Shown here piece after piece: positions 12,162 through 22,769 of a DNA stretch of 64,000 nt. A program made the position numbers and the translations under genes. Numbering within the stretch: the first letter of the stretch is position 1; each line of letters begins with the position of its first letter. The notes beneath the pieces are model-generated. The model ran no database searches. It was not told the DNA's origin and saw only the letters and a program-made list of their open reading frames with translations. The DNA comes from Stomoxys calcitrans (taxonomy: Eukaryota; Arthropoda; Insecta; Diptera; Muscidae), in the NCBI RefSeq assembly GCF_963082655.1, contig NC_081554.1, positions 64,508,602-64,572,601 of the forward strand, in the 5' to 3' direction.

Positions 12162-12324
12162 ATGAGAGATTTAAGTAAACTTTGGTTAATTTCCTCAAAT
12201 ATAGTCAATGCAAATCATCTGAAATACATCAGTTTGATAACTTTAACGCTGCAAAATGCCATATTGGGTTTATCTATGCGCTATGCGAGGACGAGGCCTG
12301 GTGATATTTTCCTCAGCTCAACCG
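12162..12324 (+). CDS. Ugalt: UDP-galactose transporter, first coding exon
   Basis: This exon encodes MRDLSKLWL through FLSST, including the first membrane segment block LKYISLITLTLQNAILGLSM and then RYARTRPGDIFLSST. It ends at a GTAAGT donor in phase 1 and joins in frame to the exon at 21351, restoring the family block STAVLMSEVAKLLTCL across the junction. The conserved fly orthologue has the same arrangement of motifs. The ATG chosen is the first in frame after a probable acceptor at about 12138. The intron that follows is 9 kb and hosts a complete BEL/Pao element in antisense orientation. Confidence 0.88.
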
Positions 12325-12511
12325 GTAAGTTAGAGTCAATCCAAGTCACCAAAAGAAATAAATTATGTGGAAGATTGCATAAAAGAACAAGATTAAGGAT
12401 ACTGTGTATAGGTATAGGCGTCAAGTTTGGCCGGAATGAATTTTAAACATCCTCCAAACATGGAAGTTTGTCTTCCAGATTTCTTTTTACAGGCAGAAGC
12501 TGAAAGAGAAT

Positions 12512-12516
12512 AATTA
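12512..12516. repeat. Target-site duplication of the BEL/Pao element, left copy
   Basis: AATTA precedes the left LTR and is repeated directly after the right LTR at 18778-18782. Five bases is the usual duplication size for BEL/Pao insertions. Confidence 0.85.
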
Positions 12517-12972
12517 TGTTTGAGTCTGTAATAGTTTTTACAGACTTTTTGATCCGAAAAAAATAAAACACAACAACAAACTTTCAAACTAATTTAAGTT
12601 CCGAATTGAACCACTTTATTGACTTGCTTGTTGCTAACGAGAAAGACTAGTAATTATATGCAAAGCTAAAAATGCAATTGCAACCAAAAATGCAACTGCT
12701 TTTATGTATAAAAAAAGGCTTCATGTACAAAAAAGGTTTATGTACACACACGCACACATACATTAACGTGCATCCCCAATCTAATGGAACAGACAGCGGC
12801 TAGACAGCGACCAGACAGACATGCGTAGGCGTGTGTGTGAAAGTGCATGCGAACTTAGATTCTTAGGCAGGTAGTAAAATTGAGATGATGCACAAAACAG
12901 CAACAATAACTTGCAAACAATTTTTGGGCATGAGCAACAGTCAAACTAACAGGGCCGGACTTGCAGTTAACA
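12517..12972 (-). repeat. 3' LTR of the BEL/Pao element
   Basis: A 456-bp terminal repeat with TG...CA ends, matching 18322-18777 with a single difference seen. On the element's strand it begins TGTTAACTGCAAGTCC; the stop codon of the polyprotein is formed within its first bases. Confidence 0.92.
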
Positions 12973-15900
12973 TCCTCCCCCCGTTGAAGGTCTTGGGGCT
13001 TCAACTGATTCACTTATCGGCAGTACGGCTAGTTTGGTTATGGCTCGCTTAAAGATTCCGCTACTTGTTCGAACATTCACCACTCGAACTATTCCGTCTT
13101 CGCCCTTTATAGTTTCCTCCACTCGTCCCATTTGCCACTTTAGTGGGGGCAAATTTTCATCTTTTATTACGACCATGGCACCAACAGATATATTGTCACT
13201 TTGAGCCTGCCATTTGGATCTCTCTTGTAGCAGCGTTAGGTAGGACGTACTCCACTTTCTCCAAAAAATCTGTTGCAATTCCGATACCCTTTGCCAACTG
13301 TTGAGACGACCGAAATTTATCCATGACATATTCGGCTCGGGTATTGAAATAAGTGGACCACCCACTAAAAAATGGCCAGGCGTCAATACATCTAGGTCCT
13401 CAGGGTCCTCGGAGAGCGGGCACAATGGACGAGAGTTTAAGATTGCAGAAATTTGGCAGACTAGTGTGCGTAGCTCGTCGAAAGTAAGTTTGTTTAGGCC
13501 AACTGCTCGATAAAAATGGAATTTAGCAGACTTTACAGCCGCTTCCCAGAGGCCACCAAAATGTGGGGATCTGGGTGGAATAAATTTCCAATCAATGCCA
13601 TCATCAAGACATTGATCATGAATGGCATTTAGATGTGATTGCCTCGAAAACATCTGCTTTAATTCATCCAACTCATTTTTTGCGCCCACAAAATTTGATG
13701 CATTGTCTGACCAAATCGTTTTGGGTTTGCCTCTCGTGGCAACGAAGCGTCGAAGCGAGCACAAAAATGAAGGTGTTGATAAATCCTGGACAACCTCGAG
13801 ATGGGTTGCCTTTGTTGAAAAGCAAATAAATATGCAAATATAGCATTTCACAGGAGGGCGGCTCTTCACCTCCGACTTGTAAAAGAATGGCCCACAAAAA
13901 TCGATTCCAGTTGTATGAAAGGCTCTATTTGGCCTTACTCGGTCTGAAGGCAAATTTCCCATGACGTTTTGGAGCAATTTCGGCTTCATTCTAAAACATC
14001 GGACACACTTCGAAATAATGGAAGCTATCAGCTTTCGTCCTCCAATTGGCCAAAATTGCTGTCGAATTGCAGCCAGCAAACACTGAGCTCCGGCATGAAG
14101 TAGCTTGTGATGAAAATGCATCACCATTGATGCAGTAAACGGATGCTTTTTGGGCAGAATAATGGGGTGACGAGCATCAAAGTCCAGGGTTGAGTTTTGG
14201 AGACGCCCACCAACTCGAATTAACCCAAACTCATCAATAATAGGTGCCAACGAATACAACTTGCTAGACGATGCAATTTCCTTATCTGATTTCAACGCCT
14301 TGTATTCCTCAGAAAAATGTACAAGCTGAATGTTTTTAACCAGGAGGCGAGTACCAGCTCTAATGTCGTCAGGGGTTAATACTTCGGTATGGGCACTCAA
14401 TTTGGAATATACAAATTTAGAAACATACGCAAAAATTCGTTGCATTTTCAAAAAAGAATTGCGATACTTACACTGTATCGACAAATCAGTAAGAGAGGTC
14501 GTCAACAATACATGTCTTCTACGCTCAGGTAAGTCATCCACATAACTTGCAGTATCAGGCCAGTTTGATGCTTCATTCAGCAGGAAGTTTGGACCACCTT
14601 TCCACAGTGATGAATGGAGTAGCTCCCCAGGTGTCGCACCTCTCGACAAGATGTCTGCTGGATTGAGTTTTGTTGGAACGTAGTGCCAGGTAATTCGAGT
14701 CCCATATGACTGAATTCGAGAAATTCGATTGGCAACGAAAACGTTGAAGTTGGATGGCAGCTCTCGAAGCCAGGACAACACCACCATCGAATCGGACCAA
14801 CAATGGATTTCACAGTGAAAATCTAGAGATTTCACCACAGTATCAATCAGCTCAGCTAGAAGGCATGCAGCTGAAAGTTCGAGTTTTGGTACAGTGAGCG
14901 TCTTCAATGGGGCAACTCTCGATTTAGAGCACAGAAGTTCAGATTTAATGACGCTGTTGAATTGGGACCTCACATAGACACATGCGCCGTAAGCAGCCAA
15001 GCTGGCATCGCAGAAACCATGAATCTGCAATGATGCCGACGCCATTGAAACATGCCGTGGAAATGTGAAACGGTGCATCAGATCGAATTTCGAAATATAT
15101 TCAATCCACAATGAATGTAGTGATTGAGGCAAGCTTTCATCCCATTGAAGATTGAGTTTCCACAGATGCTGCATAAACATTTTTGCCTTTGTAATGACTG
15201 GACCAATCAAACCCAATGGATCGTAAAGGCGGGCAATCGAAGATAAAATGGACCGCTTTGTCACCACCTTCCAGTCATCAATGGGGGTAAAAGAGAAAAT
15301 GAAATTATCACTCTGGGGATCCCAAGTGAGCCCAAGAGTTTTGGTGACATCTGTACCGTCATGAAATTTTAACAATGTTTCACAGTCTTCTGCAGGAACA
15401 TCCCGTAGGGCATCTGGATCATTGGAGCACCACTTGCGAATCAAGAATTCGCCCTTTTTAAGCAAAGCTGTTACTTGATGCCTTATCTCTTCGACCTCTG
15501 CTATGGTATTGCCACCAGAAAGCATGTCATCTACGTAGAAGTCACGTCGAACCACTTTGGAACCCAGTGGAAAGTTCTCTTCTTCATCGATTGCAAGTTG
15601 ATGCATTGCACGGATAGCCAGGAATGCAGCGGGCTTTGTACCATAGGTGACTGTGTTCAGTTTATAGGTTTTGATATCATCCGCCTCGTTCTCTCGCCAC
15701 AGAATGCATTGGAGGTAATCGTCAGGGTGTGACACTCGAACGCACCTGTACATTTTACAAATGTCTCCACTAAGGGCCACCTTAAAGAACCTGTACCTCA
15801 CCAAGGTATTGAACAGCTTTGGTTGTATGGTAGGGCCGGAATGCAAAATATCGTTTAATGATAGCCCAGTTGCGGTTTTTGCCGATCCATCAAAAACCAC

Positions 15901-18204
15901 TCTAAGTTTGGTCGATGTGCTGTCCAACTTGTGGACACAGTGGTGTGGCAAGTAGTACTTCGATTCGGGTACCTGTGGCGAGATTAACGACATATGGCTT
16001 AATGTGGCATACTCACGCATAAAAGTTGTATATTGAGCCTTTATTTCTGGACTCCGACGAAACTTTCTTTCCAAAGACATTAGACGTTGTAATGCACGCT
16101 GATATGAACCACCAAGTGATGAGACACCCCTGCTTTCGATTTGCGGCAGCCGAACAGAATATGACCCAGAAGGCAAACGAACGAAGTTGGTTAGAAAATG
16201 ATTTTCGCAGTAGAGTTCATTGTCAGATCTGGATTCATCATAAACAAAGTTGGTCTCGATTTCCCAAAAGGATTTGACGACGGTTGAAAGCTTCTCTTCT
16301 TCTTCCTCAAGCTCGGAATACGACACAGCAAGTGACCAGGACTTACATGGCTGAAAACTACCACCTGCTACGACCCAGCCGAATAATGTTTTTTGTAAAA
16401 CAGGGAGGTTGACACCAATTTTTATTTGCCCCACTGACATCAGATTGAAAAACAATTCGGCACCAATTAACATGTCGATATGATCCGGCTTGTTAAATGC
16501 AGGGTCTGCTAATTGAATGTTCTTGGGCATATTCCAGTTGGAGGCATCGAGATTTATTTTTGGCTTGTAGTCAGTGATGCTTGGTACCACCATGGCAGCG
16601 AACGAAGTGGTGAAATCACTATGGCATGATTTCACAACCAAATCAACAGATTTTTCAACCAGCATACTTCCATCACCTATGCCGTAAACTGTGGCTGAGA
16701 CTCGATTACAATTTAAGCCAAGAGTCTTTGCAAAACGATTTGCAATCATGTTCAACTGGGATGCAGAATCCAAAATTGCTCGACACGGCACAAAATTCCC
16801 AAACTTGTTTTTGGCGAGGACAATAGCTGTTGCCAACAGGACGGTTCCACCCGTGGTTGCTGACCTTCCAGATGAATCAGCTGACGAAACAAGAACTGAT
16901 TGGGATATAGATGGTTCCACTACAACAGATGGCTGGGCTGACGGCGTTTGGTCCATATGCAACATTGTGTGGTGTTTTGAAGAGCATTGCCTGCAAGAGC
17001 CCGAATTGCACTTTTTTAACACATGGCCCTTCCGAAGACAATTGAGGCACAATTTCAAACGCTTTGCCTCTTTGAAACGAAGAGATGGGGAGAGATTGCT
17101 GAAAGGTGGACAATTGACAATGTAGTGGTCCATTGAATCACAAAAAGCACACAAAGGGGAAGAGCTTCCAGAGGCCACATGTACGTGGCGATTTTTAAAT
17201 GATTGCTTTTTGTTGTTTTGCTGAATAGAGCCGGCACAAACCACGGAATTCTCCAAGTTCTCCAGCATACGACATCTTTGCTCTAAAAAACTTGACATGG
17301 ACTGCCACGACGGCAATTCATTCACAGCCAGGCTCTCCTCCCACTTAATTTGGGAATCTCTATCCATTTTAGTGGCAGCTAAATATACTAAGAGCCCATC
17401 TGCAATTTGGTCTCTACTGGCAATCGTCTGCATGGCTCGCAGGTGCGAATTAAATTTGTCACTAAGCTGGCGCAAACCAATGGCTGGGGAAACTTCCACA
17501 GCTTTCAGCGAAAAAATGGCCTTTATATGGGTCTGAAAATTTAACAATTTATTATCAAAACGATTCTTCAACAATTTTACCGCTTCCATATAATTTCTTT
17601 CGTTTAGCTCCAACGATGAAATTGTGTCCAAGGCGGCACCTGTTAAGCTTGAGCGCAGATGATGGAATTTTTCCAGGTCACTTAGCTCTGCGCTGCTGTC
17701 GACAATTGTTGAGAACAGTGAAAAGAAATTCGGCCAATCAGCATAAGCTCCACCAAACTTTGGCAACTGGATCTCTGGTAGGCGTGTTTTGCGTGTCGAG
17801 GATGAATTTTCAGAAAATGGACCTCCATCAACAGAAAATTGGCGCACAGTCGAAGACCGGGGATTTGATTCCAATCTACGGATGGAATTCATCTGTCGAG
17901 TCAATTTGGCCTTGACATCCAAATACAAGGCGGTAAATTTCATCCTTTCTTCACTTTCCATTTCGGCCGTTACCATCTCTTCCAATGCTGACTGAGCCTC
18001 TTCGAATGAGGCGCCTATCTGCTCTACATAGTCAAGACGGACGGACAAATCTGCCTCATCATATTCACTAAGCTGCGCCGTTGTAAGGGATTTTTTCAAC
18101 ATTCCCAACTGTTTCAGCATTGATGCAATTTTTGTCATGTAGGGCAATAAATTTTTTGAATTTCCGCCATCACTTGTATTGTTGGTAGGCTCTGTGTCTG
18201 GCAT
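12967..18204 (-). CDS. BEL/Pao gag-pol polyprotein
   Basis: An uninterrupted frame of about 1745 residues runs from the ATG for MPDTEP to a TAA just inside the 3' LTR. The frame extends a further 18 codons upstream but has no earlier ATG. An N-terminal gag region of the DUF1759 type is followed by two Cys/His knuckles near residues 350-390 (including CLNCLRKGHVLKKC), a retropepsin-like site ILDSAS near 475 (DSA rather than the usual DTG/DSG), reverse transcriptase with RRDFYVDDML near 890, RNase H with GFCDASLAAYG near 1060, and integrase. Integrase catalytic blocks are GIDFCGPF, WSDNASNFVGA and GGLWEAAVK. No stop or shift was seen, so the element could encode all its proteins. Confidence 0.93.
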   Translation of the reverse strand: MPDTEPTNNTSDGGNSKNLLPYMTKIASMLKQLGMLKKSLTTAQLSEYDEADLSVRLDYVEQIGASFEEAQSALEEMVTAEMESEERMKFTALYLDVKAKLTRQMNSIRRLESNPRSSTVRQFSVDGGPFSENSSSTRKTRLPEIQLPKFGGAYADWPNFFSLFSTIVDSSAELSDLEKFHHLRSSLTGAALDTISSLELNERNYMEAVKLLKNRFDNKLLNFQTHIKAIFSLKAVEVSPAIGLRQLSDKFNSHLRAMQTIASRDQIADGLLVYLAATKMDRDSQIKWEESLAVNELPSWQSMSSFLEQRCRMLENLENSVVCAGSIQQNNKKQSFKNRHVHVASGSSSPLCAFCDSMDHYIVNCPPFSNLSPSLRFKEAKRLKLCLNCLRKGHVLKKCNSGSCRQCSSKHHTMLHMDQTPSAQPSVVVEPSISQSVLVSSADSSGRSATTGGTVLLATAIVLAKNKFGNFVPCRAILDSASQLNMIANRFAKTLGLNCNRVSATVYGIGDGSMLVEKSVDLVVKSCHSDFTTSFAAMVVPSITDYKPKINLDASNWNMPKNIQLADPAFNKPDHIDMLIGAELFFNLMSVGQIKIGVNLPVLQKTLFGWVVAGGSFQPCKSWSLAVSYSELEEEEEKLSTVVKSFWEIETNFVYDESRSDNELYCENHFLTNFVRLPSGSYSVRLPQIESRGVSSLGGSYQRALQRLMSLERKFRRSPEIKAQYTTFMREYATLSHMSLISPQVPESKYYLPHHCVHKLDSTSTKLRVVFDGSAKTATGLSLNDILHSGPTIQPKLFNTLVRYRFFKVALSGDICKMYRCVRVSHPDDYLQCILWRENEADDIKTYKLNTVTYGTKPAAFLAIRAMHQLAIDEEENFPLGSKVVRRDFYVDDMLSGGNTIAEVEEIRHQVTALLKKGEFLIRKWCSNDPDALRDVPAEDCETLLKFHDGTDVTKTLGLTWDPQSDNFIFSFTPIDDWKVVTKRSILSSIARLYDPLGLIGPVITKAKMFMQHLWKLNLQWDESLPQSLHSLWIEYISKFDLMHRFTFPRHVSMASASLQIHGFCDASLAAYGACVYVRSQFNSVIKSELLCSKSRVAPLKTLTVPKLELSAACLLAELIDTVVKSLDFHCEIHCWSDSMVVLSWLRELPSNFNVFVANRISRIQSYGTRITWHYVPTKLNPADILSRGATPGELLHSSLWKGGPNFLLNEASNWPDTASYVDDLPERRRHVLLTTSLTDLSIQCKYRNSFLKMQRIFAYVSKFVYSKLSAHTEVLTPDDIRAGTRLLVKNIQLVHFSEEYKALKSDKEIASSSKLYSLAPIIDEFGLIRVGGRLQNSTLDFDARHPIILPKKHPFTASMVMHFHHKLLHAGAQCLLAAIRQQFWPIGGRKLIASIISKCVRCFRMKPKLLQNVMGNLPSDRVRPNRAFHTTGIDFCGPFFYKSEVKSRPPVKCYICIFICFSTKATHLEVVQDLSTPSFLCSLRRFVATRGKPKTIWSDNASNFVGAKNELDELKQMFSRQSHLNAIHDQCLDDGIDWKFIPPRSPHFGGLWEAAVKSAKFHFYRAVGLNKLTFDELRTLVCQISAILNSRPLCPLSEDPEDLDVLTPGHFLVGGPLISIPEPNMSWINFGRLNSWQRVSELQQIFWRKWSTSYLTLLQERSKWQAQSDNISVGAMVVIKDENLPPLKWQMGRVEETIKGEDGIVRVVNVRTSSGIFKRAITKLAVLPISESVEAPRPSTGGGC
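12973..12984 (-). other. Polypurine tract of the BEL/Pao element
   Basis: On the element's strand the sequence AACGGGGGGAGGA directly precedes the 3' LTR, the expected position of the plus-strand primer for reverse transcription. Confidence 0.75.
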
Positions 18205-18302
18205 ATTTTTTCGTGGCAATTTAAACTTTTTCACAAACAACTTTTGAATATAAAACAAATATTATCCGAGTTGATAATATTTTTCTAGTGATCACCAAGT
18301 AG

Positions 18303-18320
18303 ATCACGTCGGGGTCACCA
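18303..18320 (-). other. Primer-binding site of the BEL/Pao element, tRNA-Trp type
   Basis: On the element's strand TGGTGACCCCGACGTGAT lies one base from the 5' LTR. It is complementary over 18 bases to the 3' end of eukaryotic tRNA-Trp including CCA, as recalled from that tRNA's conserved acceptor and T arms. Confidence 0.85.
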
Positions 18321-18321
18321 A

Positions 18322-18777
18322 TGTTTGAGTCTGTAATAGTTTTTACAGACTTTTTGATCCGAAAAAAATAAAACACAACAACAAACTTTCAAACTAATTT
18401 AAGTTCCGAATTGAACCACTTTATTGACTTGCTTGTTGCTAACGAGAAAGACTAGTAATTATATGCAAAGCTAAAAATGCAATTGCAACCAAAAATGCAA
18501 CTGCTTTTATGTATAAAAAAAGGCTTCATGTACAAAAAAGGTTTATGTACACACACGCACACATACATTAACGTGCATCCCCAATCTAATGGAACAGACA
18601 GCGGCTAGACAGCGACCAGACAGACATGCGTAGGCGTGTGTGTGAAAGTGCATGCGAACTTAGATTCTTAGGCAGGTAGTAAAATTGAGATGATGCACAA
18701 AACAGCAACAATAACTTGCAAACAATTTTTGGGCATGAGCAACAGCCAAACTAACAGGGCCGGACTTGCAGTTAACA
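18322..18777 (-). repeat. 5' LTR of the BEL/Pao element
   Basis: A 456-bp direct repeat of 12517-12972 with TG...CA ends; it should carry the element's promoter. The second AATTA target copy follows at 18778-18782. Confidence 0.92.
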
Positions 18778-18864
18778 AATTAGAGGACATTTAAGAAGTA
18801 ATTTTTTTAAATAATCGGTTAAGAATAGCATCCTGTAGATGCATAATATTCAAATCAGAAGAAT

Positions 18865-18972
18865 GGTTGTTGTTGTTGTAGCAGTGTTATGCACCGAGGC
18901 GGCAGCCCTTGCCGATGAAGAACTTCATCGGGTCAATCCGGTACGTACAACCGGCTGCCATGGGATTGTTGG
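18865..18972 (+). repeat. SINE-like short repeat
   Basis: A nearly complete copy of the 105-115-bp unit runs from GTTGTTGTTGTAGCAGTG to GCCATGGGATTGTT, in the opposite orientation to the copies at 215-670. Confidence 0.6.
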
Positions 18973-19364
18973 TAGTTATATGTATGAGATTACGGACCTA
19001 TCCTTCAGTTGCTCAAGAATATATATCGGTTTATACGGGAGTTTGTTAACTGATTTGGAACTGTCTTGAATCGTATGGTGGATGTCACAACAGAAAATCC
19101 TATCGGATAACAGTTGCAATCTCTAGACTCACAAGAAATTTGATATGGAAAAGGAGCTAAAAATTGCCTGATTCAACCCACTACACTCCCAAATACCCTA
19201 TATGAAGAAAATGTGAGAAATATGGAAACGATTTATTTATAAGTTGGGAAGATAGGGTGCTCTCGGTAGTCAGGCGATAGAAGCCTGAATTACAAAGAAC
19301 TGTCCTGAACAACTATTCCAGTTCGTTAAAAAGGACAAACATAACAAGTGAGTTTAAGGATACT

Positions 19365-19720
19365 GGATGTCTCGCCATGGCGAATACATGACCAAGGTCT
19401 CCAACCTGTCTCTGGACACTCTTTTCTGTCAATAGCCTGAATCACTATTTCTCCCGAACCTTTCCATGTACTGAGCATCATAATGGATTTCGCAAATTAC
19501 ACAGCACGGTGACTGCATATTAATTAAGGTCTCAATCAGATCAAGTCATGCCGTGGGATGGCAATACTGGCTCTTGATTTATCAAAGCTTTCGATGCGGC
19601 CAACCATGCTGTTTTTGAGGATATAGCTTACATAGCGCTTCCGTCTTCCGGAAGCTTGGTCTTGTAATACCCCGGCCTTCACTCTACTTCGTCTGAGGGG
19701 TCCAAGATGGACGAAGGGAT
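19365..19720 (+). mobile_element. Jockey-like LINE reverse transcriptase fragment
   Basis: Broken frames contain a piece corresponding to HNGFRK-like and ALDLSKAFDAANHAV-like blocks of non-LTR reverse transcriptase, interrupted by stops and shifts. It probably belongs to the same degraded insertion as 20000-20840. Confidence 0.5.
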
Positions 19721-19999
19721 TGCAGCAGTGGTTTCAATTCAATTCGTAGGACTAATGGAGTTATAGTTGTAGTGCTTGTTATGATCAAATAATCTATGTT
19801 CAGGGCATACAAAATCGGACCTTTTCGAAGAGCGTAGGAGAACAACCGCATTATCGGGCTATGTTGGATAGCAAAACATCGAAGAGCAATGGGAACTAAA
19901 GCTGCCGAGCCGGATAATTGATTCACTATGGCAACAACCCTTATTCTGGACCTAAGGAAACATGACTTCAGTTTGTTGATAGCGGTGTGGACTGACAGT

Positions 20000-20840
20000 T
20001 GGAATTGGAGTCCTTCATTGGCAAGGGCTGGCGCTTCAGTGTACATTTTCGTCCTTTTTTCGTCATGGGAGAGGCACATCCCGGAGTGCTTTCTCCGCAC
20101 GCTTCAGATCTTTCAAAATGCCGCTCTTCGAATTGCGACGGGCTATCTCCTCAGTTCTCATGTGGACCACCTTCATCAGGAGACAAAGATCCTACGAAGA
20201 TCAATCCCATGGCAGCCGTACCATGTACCTCCCCCAATACGTACCAGATTGACCCGATGGAGTCCTTCAACGGCGAAGGCTGCCGCCTCAGTGTACAACA
20301 CACTGCTACAAGAACAACATAGATTCACCCGTGCGAATACATAACTACATGCTGTCTAAGCAATACTTTCTGGGATGTTATCGCAGGGACCATCCAAATC
20401 ATTATATGATGGATAGGTTTCCAGCGCCTAGAAGTCTTTAGGTGGATCTATATGATCTAGAATGTGATGTTCATCGCTCCTAGAGAGAACCTTTAGATCA
20501 AGCGGGTCGAGACAACATTCATGCAAACACGGTAGCAGATGCGATGAATAGCTACCGGGCGTATGTGGTCCTTGGAGAACGACCGCCTCCCATTGCACAG
20601 AAGAAATTTACCTCCGCCGGCAACCCAAAGTAGTTCTGGCTCAATTACGCTTCAGCAGATGCAGCTGCCTCAACTTCTACAGAGCAAGGATTGATGCCTA
20701 CGAGCTGCACAGCCAGACCCAATCGACTCAAGCCCAGATCCCTCTGGGTGCAGCCCACCTTAGTTCCTGGATCTGGATATTCCACAGAATCAAGCAGGCG
20801 AAGGATAGAACACAACACTCTGCTACAACAACTAATATTG
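20000..20840 (+). mobile_element. Jockey-like LINE C-terminal fragment, interrupted by a SINE-like repeat
   Basis: The coding remnant begins with blocks resembling LQIFQNAALRIATGYLL and VDHLHQETKI, is interrupted by a SINE-like unit at about 20196-20315, and resumes with MLSKQYFLGCYRRDHPNHYM. It continues to the family C-terminus (NNIHANTVADAM, then the ERPPP-like block) and ends near a GAATCAAGCAGGCGAAGG block. Resumption of the coding sequence on the far side shows that the short repeat inserted after the LINE. Confidence 0.65.
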
Positions 20841-21350
20841 GAATAAACACAGGCAGCTTTCGGACTACTATGGCGTTTGTGAGGACATAGAATTTGCCCG
20901 GCATATTTGGTGTCAATTCGACGCCTTCAATGAGAAGGGATGGGATACTACTCATTCTGGACATCATCTTGATTTACTAATTCCCAATCATAATTTCAAT
21001 ATTTTTTTGAATTAATAAATATAGGAAGGCAAACTTCACACATTCCTAATTTTCCTTCCAAATATTTTACAGGGGTTTTGTGCGGAGATTCAATAGCTTC
21101 AACAACTTTTGTATCAGTTTCAAGACCAGAATGAGGAAGAGAATATAGAGTAATGGGAAAACGCATTTTACCCTACGTGAATACTAGCCTCTTGTCGTTT
21201 TGGACTACCATTCTGATTACTGATTCGCTTAGTTTTTAAAATCTAGGAAAGCAGCCTCCACATATGCCCAATTTTCTTTGCAAATCTTCCACCTAATCCA
21301 TGTGTTTTTTTTATTACTAAAAATTTTTTAACTCTATCATCTGCTTCCAG

Positions 21351-22285
21351 CTGTTCTCATGTCCGAAGTAGCAAAACTTTTAACTTGCCTCGTTTTGGTC
21401 TTCAACGAAGAGGGTAAAGATCTTCAAAAATTTTTGAAAAGTCTGCACAAAACCATCATTGCCAATCCCACGGATACGCTGAAAGTGTGTGTTCCTTCTC
21501 TGGTGTATATAGTACAAAACAATTTACTCTATGTATCGGCCTCGCATTTGGACGCAGCCACCTATCAGGTGACATATCAGTTGAAGATATTGACCACAGC
21601 CATGTTTGCGGTGGTAATTTTACGCAAAAAACTGCTAAACACACAATGGGGAGCTCTAGTGCTGCTGCTGTTGGGTGTGGTGTTGGTGCAATTGGCTCAA
21701 ACGGTCACAGATGGTGCTGCAGCGGCTGCACAAACCACAAATGGCATTGAACAAAATCGTTTCTTGGGCCTTATGGCTGCCTTGGGTGCCTGTTTCCTTT
21801 CGGGCTTTGCTGGCATCTATTTTGAGAAGATTTTGAAGGGTGCCGATATTTCCGTATGGATGCGTAATGTTCAATTGTCTCTGTTGAGCATTCCCTTTGG
21901 TACCATCACTTGCTTTGTTAGTGATGCTTCGAAAATTTTCGAACATGGATTTTTCTTTGGCTACGATCTATTCATATGGTATTTGGTATTGCTTCAGGCT
22001 GGTGGTGGTCTTATAGTAGCAGTGGTGGTGAAATATGCTGATAATATTCTCAAGGGCTTTGCCACTTCATTGGCCATTATAATATCCTGTGTGGCCTCCA
22101 TCTATATTTTTGAATTTAATTTAACCTTCAAATTCGCCTTGGGCGCTGCCTTAGTTATAGTCTCGATATTTTTATATGGTTATGATCCTAAAAAGCCCAA
22201 TAACTCGGCTGCGCCTATTAAAATAGTTACTGGAAATGCAACGGGAGTAGGCCAACATCCAGACGAAGAGAAACTCTTGCCTTGA
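21351..22285 (+). CDS. Ugalt: UDP-galactose transporter, main coding exon
   Basis: The exon follows a CTGCTTCCAG acceptor and ends in TGA after DEEKLLP. Joined to 12162-12324 it gives 1098 nt and 365 residues, typical for SLC35A transporters. These are Golgi multispanning antiporters that exchange cytosolic nucleotide sugar, here predicted to be UDP-galactose, for luminal UMP. Diagnostic blocks are LKVCVPSLVYIVQNNLLYV, ATYQVTYQLKILTTAMFAV, LSGFAGIYFEKILKG, VWMRNVQLSLLSIPFG and VVVKYADNILKGFATS. About ten hydrophobic segments are evident. Flies use this protein family for UDP-Gal and possibly UDP-GalNAc; the exact specificity here is inferred. Nothing in the exon is broken. Confidence 0.95.
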
Positions 22286-22597
22286 ATTTTATCCATCGGC
22301 CGTTTTGGGGACGGATGGATGGATGGATGGAAGCAATTCGTGTTAGTGTATAAATGTTTAAAACAAATGTGTTTGTTTGTTTATTTGTATGTATATGTAA
22401 GTACTTATTGCTTAAGCTCTAAAGAAATGATTTGACTCCTATTTGTGTAGTATTTACAGTATTTTACAAATCATCATCATCATCAATAGTATGTCATAAG
22501 AACATTGATTTGAGAAATTTTTATTTAATTAAATTATACCTATTTTTTATATATTTTTTTTTGGCAAATTTTGGAGTACGAGCTTCAAGTTTGCTTC

Positions 22598-22732
22598 AAT
22601 AAATTGTAACGTCAAATTTAGTTTGAAATTAAAATTCACTATTCAAATGTGCATGAAGGTCTACTTGAAAATCTCAAACTATAAACAACTCTACAAACAA
22701 CCTATATATAATTGTATATATGTCTTAATAAA
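22598..22732 (+). terminator. Candidate poly(A) signals of the UDP-galactose transporter gene
   Basis: AATAAA occurs at 22598-22603 and again at 22727-22732, in AT-rich sequence 310-450 bases past the stop. Either could be used; a repeat element begins right after the second. Confidence 0.45.
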
Positions 22733-22769
22733 TATAATATATATTTTTATTCAATGTACCAGTACAAAT

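Larger units (their letters stand above)
12517..18777 (-). mobile_element. Full-length BEL/Pao LTR retrotransposon, antisense in the UDP-galactose transporter intron
   Basis: The 6261-bp element has two 456-bp LTRs, a primer-binding site, one long uninterrupted polyprotein frame and a polypurine tract, flanked by AATTA duplications. Domain order in the polyprotein is gag, zinc knuckles, protease, reverse transcriptase, RNase H and integrase, which together with the 5-bp duplication places it in BEL/Pao. Only one base difference was seen between the LTRs (T versus C near their right ends), implying a recent insertion. Transcription of the element opposes that of the host gene. Whether it is active cannot be told from sequence. 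Confidence 0.93.
18783..21350 (+). other. Remainder of the UDP-galactose transporter intron
   Basis: The intron portion between the BEL element and the CTTCCAG acceptor at 21350 holds a SINE-like repeat at about 18867-18970, jockey-like LINE pieces at 19365-19720 and 20000-20840, and a SINE-like copy inside the latter. The last 400 bases before the acceptor are plain AT-rich intron sequence. Confidence 0.7.

Noticed and set aside
11761..12198. 145-codon minus-strand frame overlapping the first transporter exon
   Set aside because: Composition is low-complexity (Leu/Phe/Cys runs) and it overlaps the antisense of a confirmed exon and its acceptor tract; no family resemblance.
13301..17995. Many plus-strand frames of 60-144 codons across the BEL element
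   Set aside because: All are shadows of the 1745-residue polyprotein on the other strand.
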